DNA of 64,000 nucleotides from Bradyrhizobium mercantei (lineage in GTDB: Bacteria; Pseudomonadota; Alphaproteobacteria; Rhizobiales; Xanthobacteraceae), in assembly GCF_001982635.1 (NCBI RefSeq), contig NZ_MKFI01000013.1, positions 1 to 64,000 of the forward strand, in the 5' to 3' direction. Below are positions 8,313 through 17,371 of this stretch, one piece after another. The position numbers were made by a program, and so were the translations under genes. The notes under the pieces are model-generated. The model made no database searches. It saw only the letters and a list, made by a program, of their open reading frames with translations, and was not told where the DNA came from. Positions within the stretch are counted from its first letter, which is position 1. The number at the start of each line of letters is the position of its first letter.

Positions 8313-9332
8313 ATGCGAGTTTACTACGATCGCGATGCCGACCTGAACCTGATCAAGGGCAAAAAGGTCGCCATCGTCGGCTACGGCAGCCAGGGCCACG
8401 CCCACGCGCTGAACCTGAAGGATTCCGGCGTCAAGGAAGTGGCGATCGCGCTGCGCAAGGGTTCGGCCTCGGCCAAGAAGGCGGAAGCCGCTGGCTTCAA
8501 GGTGCTTGAGGTCGCTGAGGCCGCCAAGTGGGCCGACCTCGTCATGATGCTGACCCCGGACGAGCTGCAGGGCGACATCTATCGCGAGCACCTGCACGAC
8601 AACATGAAGAAGGGCGCGGCGCTCGTGTTCGCCCACGGCCTCAACGTGCACTTCAACCTGCTCGATCCGCGCGCCGACCTCGACGTGCTGATGATCGCGC
8701 CGAAGGGCCCCGGCCACACCGTGCGCTCGGAATATCAGCGCGGCGGCGGCGTGCCCTGCCTGATCGCGATCGCCAAGGATTCCTCGGGCAACGCCCATGA
8801 CCTCGGCCTCAGCTACGCTTCGGCGATCGGCGGCGGCCGCGCCGGCATCATCGAGACCACCTTCAAGGAAGAGTGCGAGACCGACCTGTTCGGCGAGCAG
8901 GTGGTGCTCTGCGGCGGCCTGGTCGAGCTGATCAAGGGCGGCTACGAGACGCTGGTCGAGGCCGGCTACGCGCCCGAGATGGCCTATTTCGAGTGCCTGC
9001 ACGAAGTGAAGCTGATCGTCGACCTGATCTATGAAGGCGGCATCGCCAACATGAACTACTCGATCTCCAACACCGCTGAATACGGCGAGTATGTCACCGG
9101 TCCGCGCATCGTCACGGCCGAGACCAAGGCGGAGATGAAGCGCGTGCTGGCCGACATCCAGGGCGGCAAGTTCGCCCGCGATTGGATGCTGGAGAACAAG
9201 GTCAACCAGACCTCGTTCAAGGCGACCCGCGCCAAGCTCGCCCAGCACCCGATCGAGGAAGTCGGCGCCAAGCTGCGCGACATGATGCCCTGGATCAAGA
9301 AGGGCGCGCTGGTCGACAAGAGCAAGAACTGA
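8313..9332 (+). CDS. ilvC: Ketol-acid reductoisomerase (NADP+)
   Basis: Second enzyme of valine/isoleucine synthesis: it isomerises and reduces acetolactate or acetohydroxybutyrate with NADPH and Mg2+. At 339 residues it is a class I (short) KARI. The Rossmann motif is GYGSQGHAHALNL (about 23-35), with ALRKGSASAKKAE supplying phosphate-contacting residues. The knotted helical domain has FKEECETDLFGEQ and FECLHEVKLIVDLIYEGG with metal-binding Asp/Glu residues. It ends SFKATRAKLAQHPIEEVG and a Lys-rich tail. It has its own 150-bp upstream gap and a terminator downstream at 9383-9417. Confidence 0.97.
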   Translation: MRVYYDRDADLNLIKGKKVAIVGYGSQGHAHALNLKDSGVKEVAIALRKGSASAKKAEAAGFKVLEVAEAAKWADLVMMLTPDELQGDIYREHLHDNMKKGAALVFAHGLNVHFNLLDPRADLDVLMIAPKGPGHTVRSEYQRGGGVPCLIAIAKDSSGNAHDLGLSYASAIGGGRAGIIETTFKEECETDLFGEQVVLCGGLVELIKGGYETLVEAGYAPEMAYFECLHEVKLIVDLIYEGGIANMNYSISNTAEYGEYVTGPRIVTAETKAEMKRVLADIQGGKFARDWMLENKVNQTSFKATRAKLAQHPIEEVGAKLRDMMPWIKKGALVDKSKN

Positions 9333-9382
9333 GGTTGAATTTGCGGGGCGGGCATCGTTCGCTTGCCCTGCACGCCGAAAGC

Positions 9383-9417
9383 AAAAAGGGTGGGCAAATG
9401 CATTGCCTACCCTTTTT
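9383..9417. terminator. Bidirectional Rho-independent terminator after ilvC
   Basis: GGGTGGGCAA (9388-9397 area) pairs with TTGCCTACCC (9403-9412) with one G-U pair. It is flanked by AAAAA on the left and TTTTT on the right. The element lies between the convergent 3' ends of ilvC and the DUF2336 gene and can serve both strands. Confidence 0.8.
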
Positions 9418-9443
9418 CTTTGCCGGAAAAACGCTGGCGGCGG

Positions 9444-10550
9444 CTAACCGGCCGCCATCGGCTGCTTCTCGATCCGCTTGTGCAGCTGCCAGAACCGCAC
9501 CGTGCGCTGGGCGGTCTCCAGCGACAGCCGCCGGTAATCGCGCTGCGCGATCTCCAGCGTCGCGTGGTCGATGGCATGCGGCAGCGGTCGCTTGCGCAGG
9601 ATGGTTTCGACCGTCGGCCAGTTGAGCCGGGCCGAGCGGCACGGAATCAGAAGCAGGTCGGAGCGCAGGCCGAGCATCAGGCGCTCGATCATCGCGATCG
9701 GCATGTCGTTGAGCACGGCGAGCGCCACCGTGACCTCGTCGAACTTGCCTTGCTCGGCGAATTTGTAGACCGCGACATCGTCGAGCTCGTTGAGCTGCTT
9801 CATCAGCTTGACCAGCTCTTCGGCGATGCCGTAGTTGCGGCGCGGAGCGGCGGCCTCTTCCTGCGCGATGTCGTTCAGCACCTGGCTGATCTCTTCGCGG
9901 GCGCGGGGCGATGCGATCGCGAGCAGGCGGGCGCGCACGGTATCCTTGGCGCGCTGCAAGAGGTCGCGCAGCAGCTTGGCTGGAATGTCGATGCGCAGCC
10001 CCAGGATCTCGACCAGCTCGTCGTCGCCTTCGGCGCGGGCGACGATGGTGGAATAGCCGTTATCGGAGAACTCGGCGCCGGCGTTCTTGGCGAGACGCCG
10101 GATCACCTTGTCCTCGCCGCGGTCGATGATCACGTCGGTGACGGAGGCGGGCAGGTTTTCCCGCGCCGAGATCGCGAACAGATGATCCTGTCCCTTGCTG
10201 CTGGCGATCTCGCGCAGTGCGGCGTTTGAGAGTCGGCTGGAGTGGGTCAGCACTTCGCCGGCGACGCCGATATCGTCGTCCCAGGCGAGGTGTTGAATCA
10301 CCTCAAACGGCGCATAGTCCAGCGGCGCGAGCCGCTTGCTGAGCTCGGCCCGCGCCCGCGTCTCGACGCGCGCGACGAGCAGGCAGAGCACGTCGTCGAA
10401 CACCTTGACCTGTTCATCGTTGAGGCGGTCGCCGTCGTTCAGGAACAGATCGGTGACCTGCCGCAGCGTCTGCACGCGCTTGGCCGATGTCCCGTCCCGG
10501 ACCGCATCTTCGAGTTCGGCAATAATCGATTGTGACGCTTGTTGCGCCAT
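9444..10550 (-). CDS. DUF2336 domain protein
   Basis: A 368-residue all-helical soluble protein without signal peptide or membrane segments. Repeated short helical units such as FEVIQHLAWDDDIGVAGEVL and STIVARAEGDDELVEILG resemble the HEAT-like repeats of DUF2336 proteins, which are widespread in Rhizobiales and of unproved function. It is a single gene: convergent with ilvC, and its start ATG (10548-10550) faces a 193-bp gap before the cyclase gene on the same strand. No enzymatic motif is visible. Confidence 0.75.
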   Translation of the reverse strand: MAQQASQSIIAELEDAVRDGTSAKRVQTLRQVTDLFLNDGDRLNDEQVKVFDDVLCLLVARVETRARAELSKRLAPLDYAPFEVIQHLAWDDDIGVAGEVLTHSSRLSNAALREIASSKGQDHLFAISARENLPASVTDVIIDRGEDKVIRRLAKNAGAEFSDNGYSTIVARAEGDDELVEILGLRIDIPAKLLRDLLQRAKDTVRARLLAIASPRAREEISQVLNDIAQEEAAAPRRNYGIAEELVKLMKQLNELDDVAVYKFAEQGKFDEVTVALAVLNDMPIAMIERLMLGLRSDLLLIPCRSARLNWPTVETILRKRPLPHAIDHATLEIAQRDYRRLSLETAQRTVRFWQLHKRIEKQPMAAG

Positions 10551-10743
10551 CGATGGGCAACCTTGTTTTTGTTGAATGACACCTGTCTCCGCACCATGCG
10601 AGGCGCGGTGTTACACCTGCGTTAAGGTGGAACCCGGTGCAAATACGGTGTGCGTCGCATCCTTAACAGGCTGCGACCGGACTCGATTCAATTCACGCTT
10701 TCGGCGCGGCGGAAGCCGATGCCGATGCATTTTAAGAGAACGT

Positions 10744-11763
10744 TTAGGACGATGCGCGCCGCGCGACGGAAAAGATCTCGATCGACGCGGCACGTCCGCG
10801 CAATTGCGTCGAGCCGAGTGGCTCGATGACAATGTCCCGGTCCGGCGGCAGCAGGCGACGTAGCTCGCCAGATACCAGCAGCGGACGGCCGGCCTCCTTG
10901 CAATGCGCCTGCAGCCGCGCCGTGACGTTCACGGTGTCGCCGAAATAGGCGATCTGCCGCCGCGAATCCCCGCATTCGGCGATGACGACCGGTCCGGCAT
11001 GGATCCCGGCGCGAAATGCGGGCACCACGCCGAACTCCTTGCGATAATGATCGGCCCGCTTGGCGAGGCGGTCCTCGATCGCGAACACGCAGTCGAGATA
11101 GCACCGCGATTGCCCGACGGCATTGGCCGGCCAGGTCACGATCACCTCGTCGCCGACATAGGCGTGCACCTCGCCGCCATGCGACACGATCGGCTCGTCG
11201 ATGTCGAAGAAGAAGCGCGTCAGCAATTCCTGCACGCGCAGCTCGCCCATGGACTCCGCCAGCGTCGTCGAGCCGACCAGGTCGAGAAACAGCAGCACGC
11301 GCTCCTCGCGCACCGGCTGGCGGTAGCGCCCGAGCACGATGGCAAGCAGTGTATGTCCGCCGATCATCCGGATCAGCTCGTAGATCGTCGTGATTGGGAT
11401 CGACAGCAGCAGTGCGACCCCGATGATCTTGAAGAAAGAATCACGAAGCCACTTGGCCTCGAGCCCATGCCCGTAGAGCACGACCTCCAGCACGGTCGCG
11501 GCGACCGCAACGATGGCGGCGAGGATCACCGAGCGGGCAATCAGTTCGACGATGAGCGGCTGCCGCCGCAGCCAGCCGCCGCGGGCCGCCAGATAAAGAT
11601 GCGTGGCCCAGACGATCAGGGTGATGGCTGCGCCGTCGAGGGCGCTGCGCACGTAGTTCGCGACGGAGCCCGTGTTGGACTCGTCGAAGGCATAGCGAAA
11701 CAGACCGCCGACGAGCACGCCGAACGCGGCCAGAACGATCACAGGCGTCAGGTTGCGCCGCAT
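10744..11763 (-). CDS. Membrane-bound class III adenylate/guanylate cyclase
   Basis: The 339-residue protein has an N-terminal membrane part with about four helices (residues 8-24, 42-60, 72-97, 111-130) and a C-terminal cyclase homology domain. Metal-binding aspartates appear conserved: Asp161 in LLFLDLVGSTTLAE and Asp205 in AYVGDEVIVTW. FGDTVNVTARLQ supplies the transition-state Asn and Arg, so it is probably active. I chose the ATG at 11763 because GGAGG precedes it. An ATG 84 bases upstream lacks this site. The family makes cAMP from ATP; which signal the membrane part senses is unknown. Confidence 0.85.
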   Translation of the reverse strand: MRRNLTPVIVLAAFGVLVGGLFRYAFDESNTGSVANYVRSALDGAAITLIVWATHLYLAARGGWLRRQPLIVELIARSVILAAIVAVAATVLEVVLYGHGLEAKWLRDSFFKIIGVALLLSIPITTIYELIRMIGGHTLLAIVLGRYRQPVREERVLLFLDLVGSTTLAESMGELRVQELLTRFFFDIDEPIVSHGGEVHAYVGDEVIVTWPANAVGQSRCYLDCVFAIEDRLAKRADHYRKEFGVVPAFRAGIHAGPVVIAECGDSRRQIAYFGDTVNVTARLQAHCKEAGRPLLVSGELRRLLPPDRDIVIEPLGSTQLRGRAASIEIFSVARRASS

Positions 11764-11891
11764 GGTGCCTCCACGCTCATGAAATATCCCGCGCGGGTCG
11801 GGAACGCCAGCGGCGCTGCGAATGAACGGGATGCGCAGCCGCCGCACTCATGTAAGGTCCGACAGCAATTTCGAACGAAAGGGAAGGTGGT

Positions 11892-12290
11892 ATGAAATCG
11901 GCTCTTGCGGCAGGCGCGTGCAGGCTCAGGCCGCTGATTGCGGCCGTGTTGGTCACCGCCACCTCGTCGGCCTTCGCCGGCGATCAAGGCGATCCCGAAC
12001 AGTCCTGCGACGGCAGCACTTACCAGATGGTCGAGTGTCTCAAGGCCAAGACCGCGCAATGGGACAAGCGGATGAACGTCGCCTATCAGCAGGCGCTGAA
12101 GGATGCCGCCGGCGACAGGCAGCGCGAGCAGCTCCGCATCGCGCAACGGCTGTGGATCCAGTACCGCGATGCCAACTGCCTGTATTACGACCTCGGCGAG
12201 GGCACCATCGCCCGGCTCGATGCCGGCGAAAGCATGCGCAGCATGACCGAAGCCCGGGCCAAGGAACTGGAGAATCTCGGCCATCAGTGA
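11892..12290 (+). CDS. LprI-like periplasmic protein (DUF1311)
   Basis: A 132-residue secreted protein with a signal peptide ending near SSAFAG (about residue 29). The mature part has the DUF1311 pattern: Cys pairs in SCDGSTYQMVECL, the helix WDKRMNVAYQQALKD, and LRIAQRLWIQYRDANC. LprI-family proteins include lysozyme inhibitors and many uncharacterised periplasmic proteins. The role here is not established. It is divergent from the cyclase gene, with a 77-residue hypothetical gene 28 bases downstream. Confidence 0.8.
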   Translation: MKSALAAGACRLRPLIAAVLVTATSSAFAGDQGDPEQSCDGSTYQMVECLKAKTAQWDKRMNVAYQQALKDAAGDRQREQLRIAQRLWIQYRDANCLYYDLGEGTIARLDAGESMRSMTEARAKELENLGHQ

Positions 12291-12318
12291 GCCATGTTCC
12301 GGAGTCAGGACCGAGGTC

Positions 12319-12552
12319 ATGACCGACGGAAAGAACCAGGACGAATTGACCCAGCTTGCGGAGGAGGCGCTGCGCGCGCAGCCCGGCTGCGAGACCGCGC
12401 GCGTGCCGGCGGTCGCCGCGCTGCCCGATGCGCAGATCGGGCGCAACTGGGAGATTCCGAACGTGGTGCTCGGCGACAGCCTGATCAGCGACGTCGATCG
12501 CGCGGTGCTGTCGGTTCATCGCCAGCTCGGCCGCAAGTTTCATCTGGTGTGA
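12319..12552 (+). CDS. Small hypothetical protein (77 aa)
   Basis: Starts MTDGKNQDELTQLAEEALRA and contains EIPNVVLGDSLISDVDRAV, ending RQLGRKFHLV. It is hydrophilic, with no signal peptide and no cysteine pattern beyond one Cys. GACCGAGGTC precedes the ATG. The codon usage (GC-rich third positions) and intact frame in a tight spot between two genes support it being real. I do not recognise the family. Confidence 0.6.
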   Translation: MTDGKNQDELTQLAEEALRAQPGCETARVPAVAALPDAQIGRNWEIPNVVLGDSLISDVDRAVLSVHRQLGRKFHLV

Positions 12553-12564
12553 GCGGGCCTGATC

Positions 12565-13185
12565 TCAGCCCGCTTGCTCCTGACGCGGCGCGGGCCGCGT
12601 GGCCATGCTGGTCATCCTGAGTGCGAACACGACGGCGAGCGGCACCAGGAACAGCGCGTAGAGCGGCATCTCCGGAATCCGCTTGCCGAACGAGACCATG
12701 AACTGCAGCAGCAGATAGTAGCCGCCGATCAGATGCAGCCTGCGCCAGACGTGCGAACCGAGCATCGCAGCGGTGCGATCGAACGAGGTCGCGGTCAGTG
12801 CGATGATGACGAGATAGCCGATGCCGCCGAAGATGTAGGAGACGACGGAGGTCGCGGCCGCGAAGCCTTCCGGATCGAGCATCGCGAATGCGGCAATCGC
12901 GACCGCATGGATGGCGTGCGAAGCCGCGAAGGTGACACCGAGATAGCGGCGGTTGCGGCGCTGCCAGTGCGTCCAGGCGTTCGGCCAGAGCCGCGCCAGC
13001 GCCGCGGCGGAGAAGGCGAGGCAGAACAGCAGCAGCGAGGTCCGCGCCGTGAAGCGGATCACCATCCGCACGCCCTCGACCTCGAACTGCCGCATCGCGG
13101 CGATCCAGATCGACAACACGATCAGGGTCAGCGTGAGCAGGCCGAACAGCCGCCAGCCCTCGAACCAGTTTCGACGCGTCGCCAT
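12565..13185 (-). CDS. Ferric-reductase-like transmembrane protein
   Basis: A 206-residue inner-membrane protein with about six helices. Histidines at spacings seen in Ferric_reduct (PF01794) haem-binding bundles appear in SHAIHAVAI and RLHLIGGYYLL. There is no FAD/NAD(P)H domain, so it resembles MsrQ-type or stand-alone haem membrane proteins. It starts at ATG 13183-13185, preceded by GGGAG. It is divergent from a TetR-family gene, with two identical-pattern operators (13206-13222 and 13249-13265) between them, which suggests repression by that TetR protein. Confidence 0.75.
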   Translation of the reverse strand: MATRRNWFEGWRLFGLLTLTLIVLSIWIAAMRQFEVEGVRMVIRFTARTSLLLFCLAFSAAALARLWPNAWTHWQRRNRRYLGVTFAASHAIHAVAIAAFAMLDPEGFAAATSVVSYIFGGIGYLVIIALTATSFDRTAAMLGSHVWRRLHLIGGYYLLLQFMVSFGKRIPEMPLYALFLVPLAVVFALRMTSMATRPAPRQEQAG

Positions 13186-13205
13186 ATCCCGACTCCCACG
13201 GTTGA

Positions 13206-13265
13206 TGTAATCACCAGTTACATTTGGCAATCGCCTGCGGTCAATCCGTGTAATCGGTGCTTACA
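13206..13265. promoter_or_regulatory. Two TGTAA-N7-TTACA operators, probable TetR binding sites
   Basis: Two 17-bp inverted repeats of the same form, TGTAATCACCAGTTACA (13206-13222) and TGTAATCGGTGCTTACA (13249-13265), have centres 43 bp apart, about four helical turns. They lie between the divergent ferric-reductase-like and TetR-family genes, where autoregulatory TetR operators are normally found. Confidence 0.7.
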
Positions 13266-13288
13266 TTCACAAGCGGGTGATGCTAGAG

Positions 13289-13335
13289 GGCATGATCCGG
13301 AAAAGTGCGCAGCGGTTTTCCGAGAAAGATCATGC
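13289..13335. repeat. 47-bp palindromic repeat (GGCATGATC...GATCATGC), copy 1
   Basis: GGCATGATCCGGAAAA at the left pairs with TTTTCC...GATCATGC at the right. A second copy of the same length and pattern is at 39412-39458. This is a short REP-like element, here 22 bp before the TetR start codon. Confidence 0.75.
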
Positions 13336-13357
13336 TCAAACAAAGAGCTAAAGCGCC

Positions 13358-14050
13358 ATGCGTCGCCCCGCCAAAACTCCGCCTGCCGGTCGCCGGCCTG
13401 CCAAGCCGCGTCCAGCGCGAACGCCGGCGGCCAAGCCGTATCACCACGGCGACCTCCGCCGGGTGCTGCTCGATGCCGCCATGCAGCTGGTCGGCGAGGG
13501 CGGGCCGGAGGCGGTCAGCGTGCGCGAGGCCGCCCGCCGTGCCGGGGTCTCGCCGGGTGCGCCGTTCCGGCATTTCCCGAGCCGGGATGCGCTGATGAAC
13601 GCGGTGGCGGAGGAGGCGCAGCGTCGCTTCCGCGCCGAGATCGAGGCGGCGCTCGCCGGCGCACCGTCAGGCGATCCGCTCGGCCGCTTCCGCCGCCTCG
13701 GGATCGCTTATCTGCGCTGGGCGATGCAGAACCCGACCCATTTCGAGATCATCTCAAGCCGCCGCTTCTTCGATCACGACCGCTCGGTCGGCGTCTCCAG
13801 CGACAATGCCGAGTTGATCGGCCTGACCGAGCGCACGCTGGCGGAGGCATTGTCGGCCGGTCAGCTCGGGGCGCACGACCTGAAGCAGGTTCAGATCGCC
13901 GGCCGCGCCCTGGTCTATGGTTTTGCGCGGATGCATATCGACGGTCATTTGCCGCGCTGGGGCGTCGCCGACGCGGAGGCCGAGCAGATGGCCGCCGACA
14001 TCGTCGACCTCTTCATCGCGGGCATCACAAGGCGTACCTCGCAAGTCTAA
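13358..14050 (+). CDS. TetR/AcrR-family transcriptional regulator
   Basis: The 230-residue protein has a basic Pro/Arg/Lys-rich N-terminus (1-27) and then a TetR helix-turn-helix (about 30-76): RRVLLDAAMQLVGEGG, VSVREAARRAGVSPGAPFRHF. The C-terminal ligand domain resembles the WHG type (LRWAMQNPTHFEII). It probably binds the two TGTAA-N7-TTACA sites upstream and controls itself and the divergent membrane protein. The ligand is unknown. The ATG at 13358 lies just after a 47-bp palindromic repeat. Confidence 0.85.
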   Translation: MRRPAKTPPAGRRPAKPRPARTPAAKPYHHGDLRRVLLDAAMQLVGEGGPEAVSVREAARRAGVSPGAPFRHFPSRDALMNAVAEEAQRRFRAEIEAALAGAPSGDPLGRFRRLGIAYLRWAMQNPTHFEIISSRRFFDHDRSVGVSSDNAELIGLTERTLAEALSAGQLGAHDLKQVQIAGRALVYGFARMHIDGHLPRWGVADAEAEQMAADIVDLFIAGITRRTSQV

Positions 14051-14217
14051 GCACCGCGCTGGCCGAAGAGGACTTGGGGGCGGGCAAATTCATTGCGCGT
14101 TCATGACGATTCAATTACGGTTTTGTGACGCGGCGCAGACACCGGCTGTGCCGGGTGCCTCCTGGCCATTGCCAGTCAAGGCCGTGGCATTGCGCCGGGT
14201 TGTATTGCGTCCCGCCC

Positions 14218-15930
14218 ATGGCGCCCGCGCCTCAGCAAAACTCTTCCATTGCCGCACTGGCCGGCGGTCTTGCCGCGATCGGCGTCTGGCGGTTGATGGC
14301 GGTCGCCGGACCGCATCTCGGCGCGCTGATCCTGATGCTGCGGACCGAGACCGATTTCGGCTCGCGGCTCTGCTTCCTTCTCACCTGGGGAATTCTGAAC
14401 TTCCTGTTCATCGCGCTGCTGCGCAGGCCGGCGCTGTCGGGCGCGCTGTCGCTGACGCTGGTCGTGGTGCTGGTGCTGCTGTCGCGGTTCAAGCACGACG
14501 TGGTGCAGATGACCGCGAACTTCGTCGACCTGATGGTGATCGATCGGGATACCGCAGCGTTCCTGCTCACGATCTTTCCGAACCTGCGCTGGTCGATCAT
14601 CGGCGCCGGCCTGATCACGCTGCCCTTGATGTACGCGCTGTGGTGGCTCGATCCGTTCCGCATCCGCCGCCTGCCGGCCGCGGCCGCCTGCCTTGCCTGC
14701 ACCGCCGCGCTCTCGGGCTATGCCTTTGCCTGGCCGGATGAAGCCTGGCGCGGCTATTACGACGACGGCTATCTGTCGAAATTCGCGCGCTCCGGCGTCA
14801 CGGCGGTGTCCGATTTCGTCGCCTACGGTTTCATGGAGTCGGATCCCGCCGCGAGCGACCAGCTCAAGGTCCCGCTGGTCGACGCCTGCCATCCTGCGGG
14901 CCGGCGGCCCAACATCATCATGATCCATGATGAATCGAGTTTCGACATCCGCGCCGCTTCCGGCGTCAAGGTGCCGGCTGGCTATGGCAGCCAGTTCAAA
15001 TCCTATGACGGCGTCGAGCGCAGATTCCTCGCCGAGAGCAATGGCGGGCCGAGCTGGTTCACCGAGTACAACGTGCTTGCGGGGTTGTCGTCACGATCGT
15101 TCGGCCGCTTCTCCTATTTCGTCACCCGCATCGCCTCGGGCCGGGTGGAGCGCGGCCTGCCGCTGGCGCTGCGCCGCTGCGGCTATGACACGCTGTCGCT
15201 GTATCCCGCGTTCGGCGCCTTCATGAGCGCGCGCAACTTCCAGACCACGACCGGCATCCAGCACTTCTACGATGCGCATGATCTGCATGCGAAGGACGTC
15301 GAGCCCGACAGCTTCTTCTACGACAAGGCGCTGAAGCTGATGGCGGACCAGAAAACATCGGGAACGCCGCTGTTCACCTTCGTCTATCTCGCCGCCAATC
15401 ATTTTCCGTGGGAGACCAAGTTCCGTCCTGACCTGCTGCCGGCATGGAAGCGGCCGGGCAACACGCCGTCGATCGACGAATATCTGCGCCGGCAGGCGAT
15501 GAGCGCCAGCGACTATGCAGGGTTCGTCGCAGCGCTGAAGAAGAAGTTTCCGGCGCAGCCGTTCCTGATCGTGCGCTACGGCGATCACCAGCCGGAGTTC
15601 TCGCCGCAGCTGCTCGATCCCGAGCTCGACGAGGCCGGCATCGGCAAGAAGCTGATGGAGTACGATCCGCGCTACTACGCGACCTATTACGCGATCGATG
15701 CTGTCAACTTCGAACCGGTGAAGAGCCCGGCGGTGATGGAGACGATCGACGCCGCCTATCTGCCGCTGGTAATCCAGGAAGCCGCGGGCATTCCGCTCGA
15801 TCCGTCGTTCGAGGAGCAGAAGGCGATCATGCTCCGCTGCAACGGCGCGTTCTATTCCTGCAAGGACGGCGCAGAGGCGCGCCGCTTCAACCGCATGTTG
15901 ATCGACGCGGGGATCATCAAGGGACTTTGA
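14218..15930 (+). CDS. LtaS/OpgB-type membrane sulfatase-family phosphotransferase
   Basis: The 570-residue protein has four to five N-terminal membrane helices (about 12-170) and a periplasmic Sulfatase-fold domain. Catalytic landmarks match lipoteichoic-acid-synthase-like enzymes: a metal Glu near 239 in HDESSFD, a candidate nucleophile Thr282 in WFTEYNVLAGL, and Asp-His in RYGDHQPEF. In Gram-negatives such proteins transfer phosphoglycerol or phosphoethanolamine to periplasmic glucans or lipids. The acceptor here is unknown. I start at ATG 14218 (MAPAPQQNSS). The frame is open further up, but that stretch looks non-coding. It appears to be a single gene. Confidence 0.8.
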   Translation: MAPAPQQNSSIAALAGGLAAIGVWRLMAVAGPHLGALILMLRTETDFGSRLCFLLTWGILNFLFIALLRRPALSGALSLTLVVVLVLLSRFKHDVVQMTANFVDLMVIDRDTAAFLLTIFPNLRWSIIGAGLITLPLMYALWWLDPFRIRRLPAAAACLACTAALSGYAFAWPDEAWRGYYDDGYLSKFARSGVTAVSDFVAYGFMESDPAASDQLKVPLVDACHPAGRRPNIIMIHDESSFDIRAASGVKVPAGYGSQFKSYDGVERRFLAESNGGPSWFTEYNVLAGLSSRSFGRFSYFVTRIASGRVERGLPLALRRCGYDTLSLYPAFGAFMSARNFQTTTGIQHFYDAHDLHAKDVEPDSFFYDKALKLMADQKTSGTPLFTFVYLAANHFPWETKFRPDLLPAWKRPGNTPSIDEYLRRQAMSASDYAGFVAALKKKFPAQPFLIVRYGDHQPEFSPQLLDPELDEAGIGKKLMEYDPRYYATYYAIDAVNFEPVKSPAVMETIDAAYLPLVIQEAAGIPLDPSFEEQKAIMLRCNGAFYSCKDGAEARRFNRMLIDAGIIKGL

Positions 15931-16192
15931 GCATGCTTCGCCGGAACGTTCGTGCAATTGCATGAGCAGTTGCAACGACCAATCCGCACATCAGGGCGAT
16001 CGCATCTCGAACTAGACTAATGGCGGTAGACGAAGGTCGCCTGCGCGAAGTCGCGAGCATTACTCATTTGTAATTGCTCTGCCGAGATTTCGTCACGATT
16101 GGCTCGATGATCTGTCGCGTCGCTGCCACGATGTTCATCGGCGCGCAGCGTCAACTCAGCCAATCCCGCCCTTCTTGCAGGAGTGTTTGCCC

Positions 16193-17371
16193 ATGCGAGC
16201 GCTCGATGTTGCGCGCCTTGTCGTCGCCTTCGGACTTGCTACTCCCCTCGCGCTTCCCTCAGCCTATGCCGCAGAGCCGCCTCACGACATCAAGGGGCTC
16301 TACATGATGACGGACTATCCGGCCGTCACCGTCAGGCCCGGCACCACTTCCAACATCTCGCTGCGTTTGCAGAATTACGATCTCGGTCCGCAACGCTACA
16401 AGCTTTCGGTCGAGGGCGTGCCGAGCGGCTGGACCGCGACGTTGCTCGGCGGCGGCCAGCCGGTCGCGGCCGCGATGCCGGCGCCCGATTCCGGCGTGCC
16501 GCTGCAGCTTCGGCTCGACGTGCCCGCCAACGCGTCGCTCGCCGAGCAGACCTTGACGGTGAAGGCCGAAGGGCAGGGCAGCACGGCAACCTTGCCGATC
16601 GTGGTCGCGCTCGCCAAGGAACTGCCGGCGAAGCTGACGGTGTCGTCCAAGCTTCCCGAATTGCGCGGCAGCCCGAAATCGAACTTCGAATACACGCTGA
16701 CCATCAAGAACGACAGCGGCCGCAACCTGGTCGCAAGCTTTGCTGCGGCGGCGCCGCAGAATTTCGAGACCTCGTTCACCGAGGCCTATGGCACCCAGGA
16801 ACTGTCCTCGATCCCGATCGATGCCGGGCAGTCCAAGGACATCAAGCTCAAGGTACGGCCGCCGAGTGCGATCGATGCCGGGCATTTCCCGGTCAAGGTC
16901 ACGGTCAATGCCGAGGATGCCAGCGCGCAGACCGAGGTGGCGCTCGACGTAGCCGGCCAGCCGCAGCTTCAGCTCTCCGGTCGTGACGGGCTGCTGAGCG
17001 CGCGGGCGGTCGCGGCCGAGCAGAGCACGATCCCGGTCGTCGTCACCAACAGCGGCACCGCGCCGGCCGACAATATCGAGCTCTCTGCGACCGCGCCGAG
17101 CGGCTGGAAGGTCACGTTCCAGCCCGCCAAGATCGAGCGGCTGGTGCCCGGCAAGGATACCGAGGTGCAGGCTTTGGTGACGCCGAGCGACAAATCGCTC
17201 GCCGGCGATTACCAGGTCGCGATGCGCGCCGCCTCGCGCGGCGAGACGGCATCGAGCCAGTTCCGCGTCACTGTGAGCACGTCCACCGTCTGGGGCATGG
17301 CCGGAGCCGGCGTGATCGGCGTCGCGCTGCTGTTGATGCTCGGTGCTGTCGCGAGGTTCGGACGGCGATGA
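16193..17371 (+). CDS. Secreted, membrane-anchored NEW3-domain protein
   Basis: A 392-residue protein with a signal peptide ending at SAYAAEP (about residue 24), tandem beta-sandwich repeats of the NEW3 type (YPAVTVRPGTTSNISLRLQN, GVPSGWTATLLGGGQ, ATAPSGWKVTFQPAKIE), and a C-terminal membrane helix MAGAGVIGVALLLMLGAV followed by RRR-like residues. The ATG at 16193 has GCAGGAG upstream. It overlaps the next ABC ATPase gene by 4 bases (ATGA), so it is probably an accessory part of that exporter, acting on the periplasmic side. Confidence 0.8.
   Translation: MRALDVARLVVAFGLATPLALPSAYAAEPPHDIKGLYMMTDYPAVTVRPGTTSNISLRLQNYDLGPQRYKLSVEGVPSGWTATLLGGGQPVAAAMPAPDSGVPLQLRLDVPANASLAEQTLTVKAEGQGSTATLPIVVALAKELPAKLTVSSKLPELRGSPKSNFEYTLTIKNDSGRNLVASFAAAAPQNFETSFTEAYGTQELSSIPIDAGQSKDIKLKVRPPSAIDAGHFPVKVTVNAEDASAQTEVALDVAGQPQLQLSGRDGLLSARAVAAEQSTIPVVVTNSGTAPADNIELSATAPSGWKVTFQPAKIERLVPGKDTEVQALVTPSDKSLAGDYQVAMRAASRGETASSQFRVTVSTSTVWGMAGAGVIGVALLLMLGAVARFGRR

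Noticed and set aside
8295..9248. 317-codon minus-strand frame over ilvC
   Set aside because: Shadow of ilvC; no motif or ribosome binding site.
10551..10743. Gap between the DUF2336 and cyclase genes checked for a small RNA or peptide
   Set aside because: No strong hairpin with a T-run, no framed start with a ribosome binding site, and nothing recognisable.
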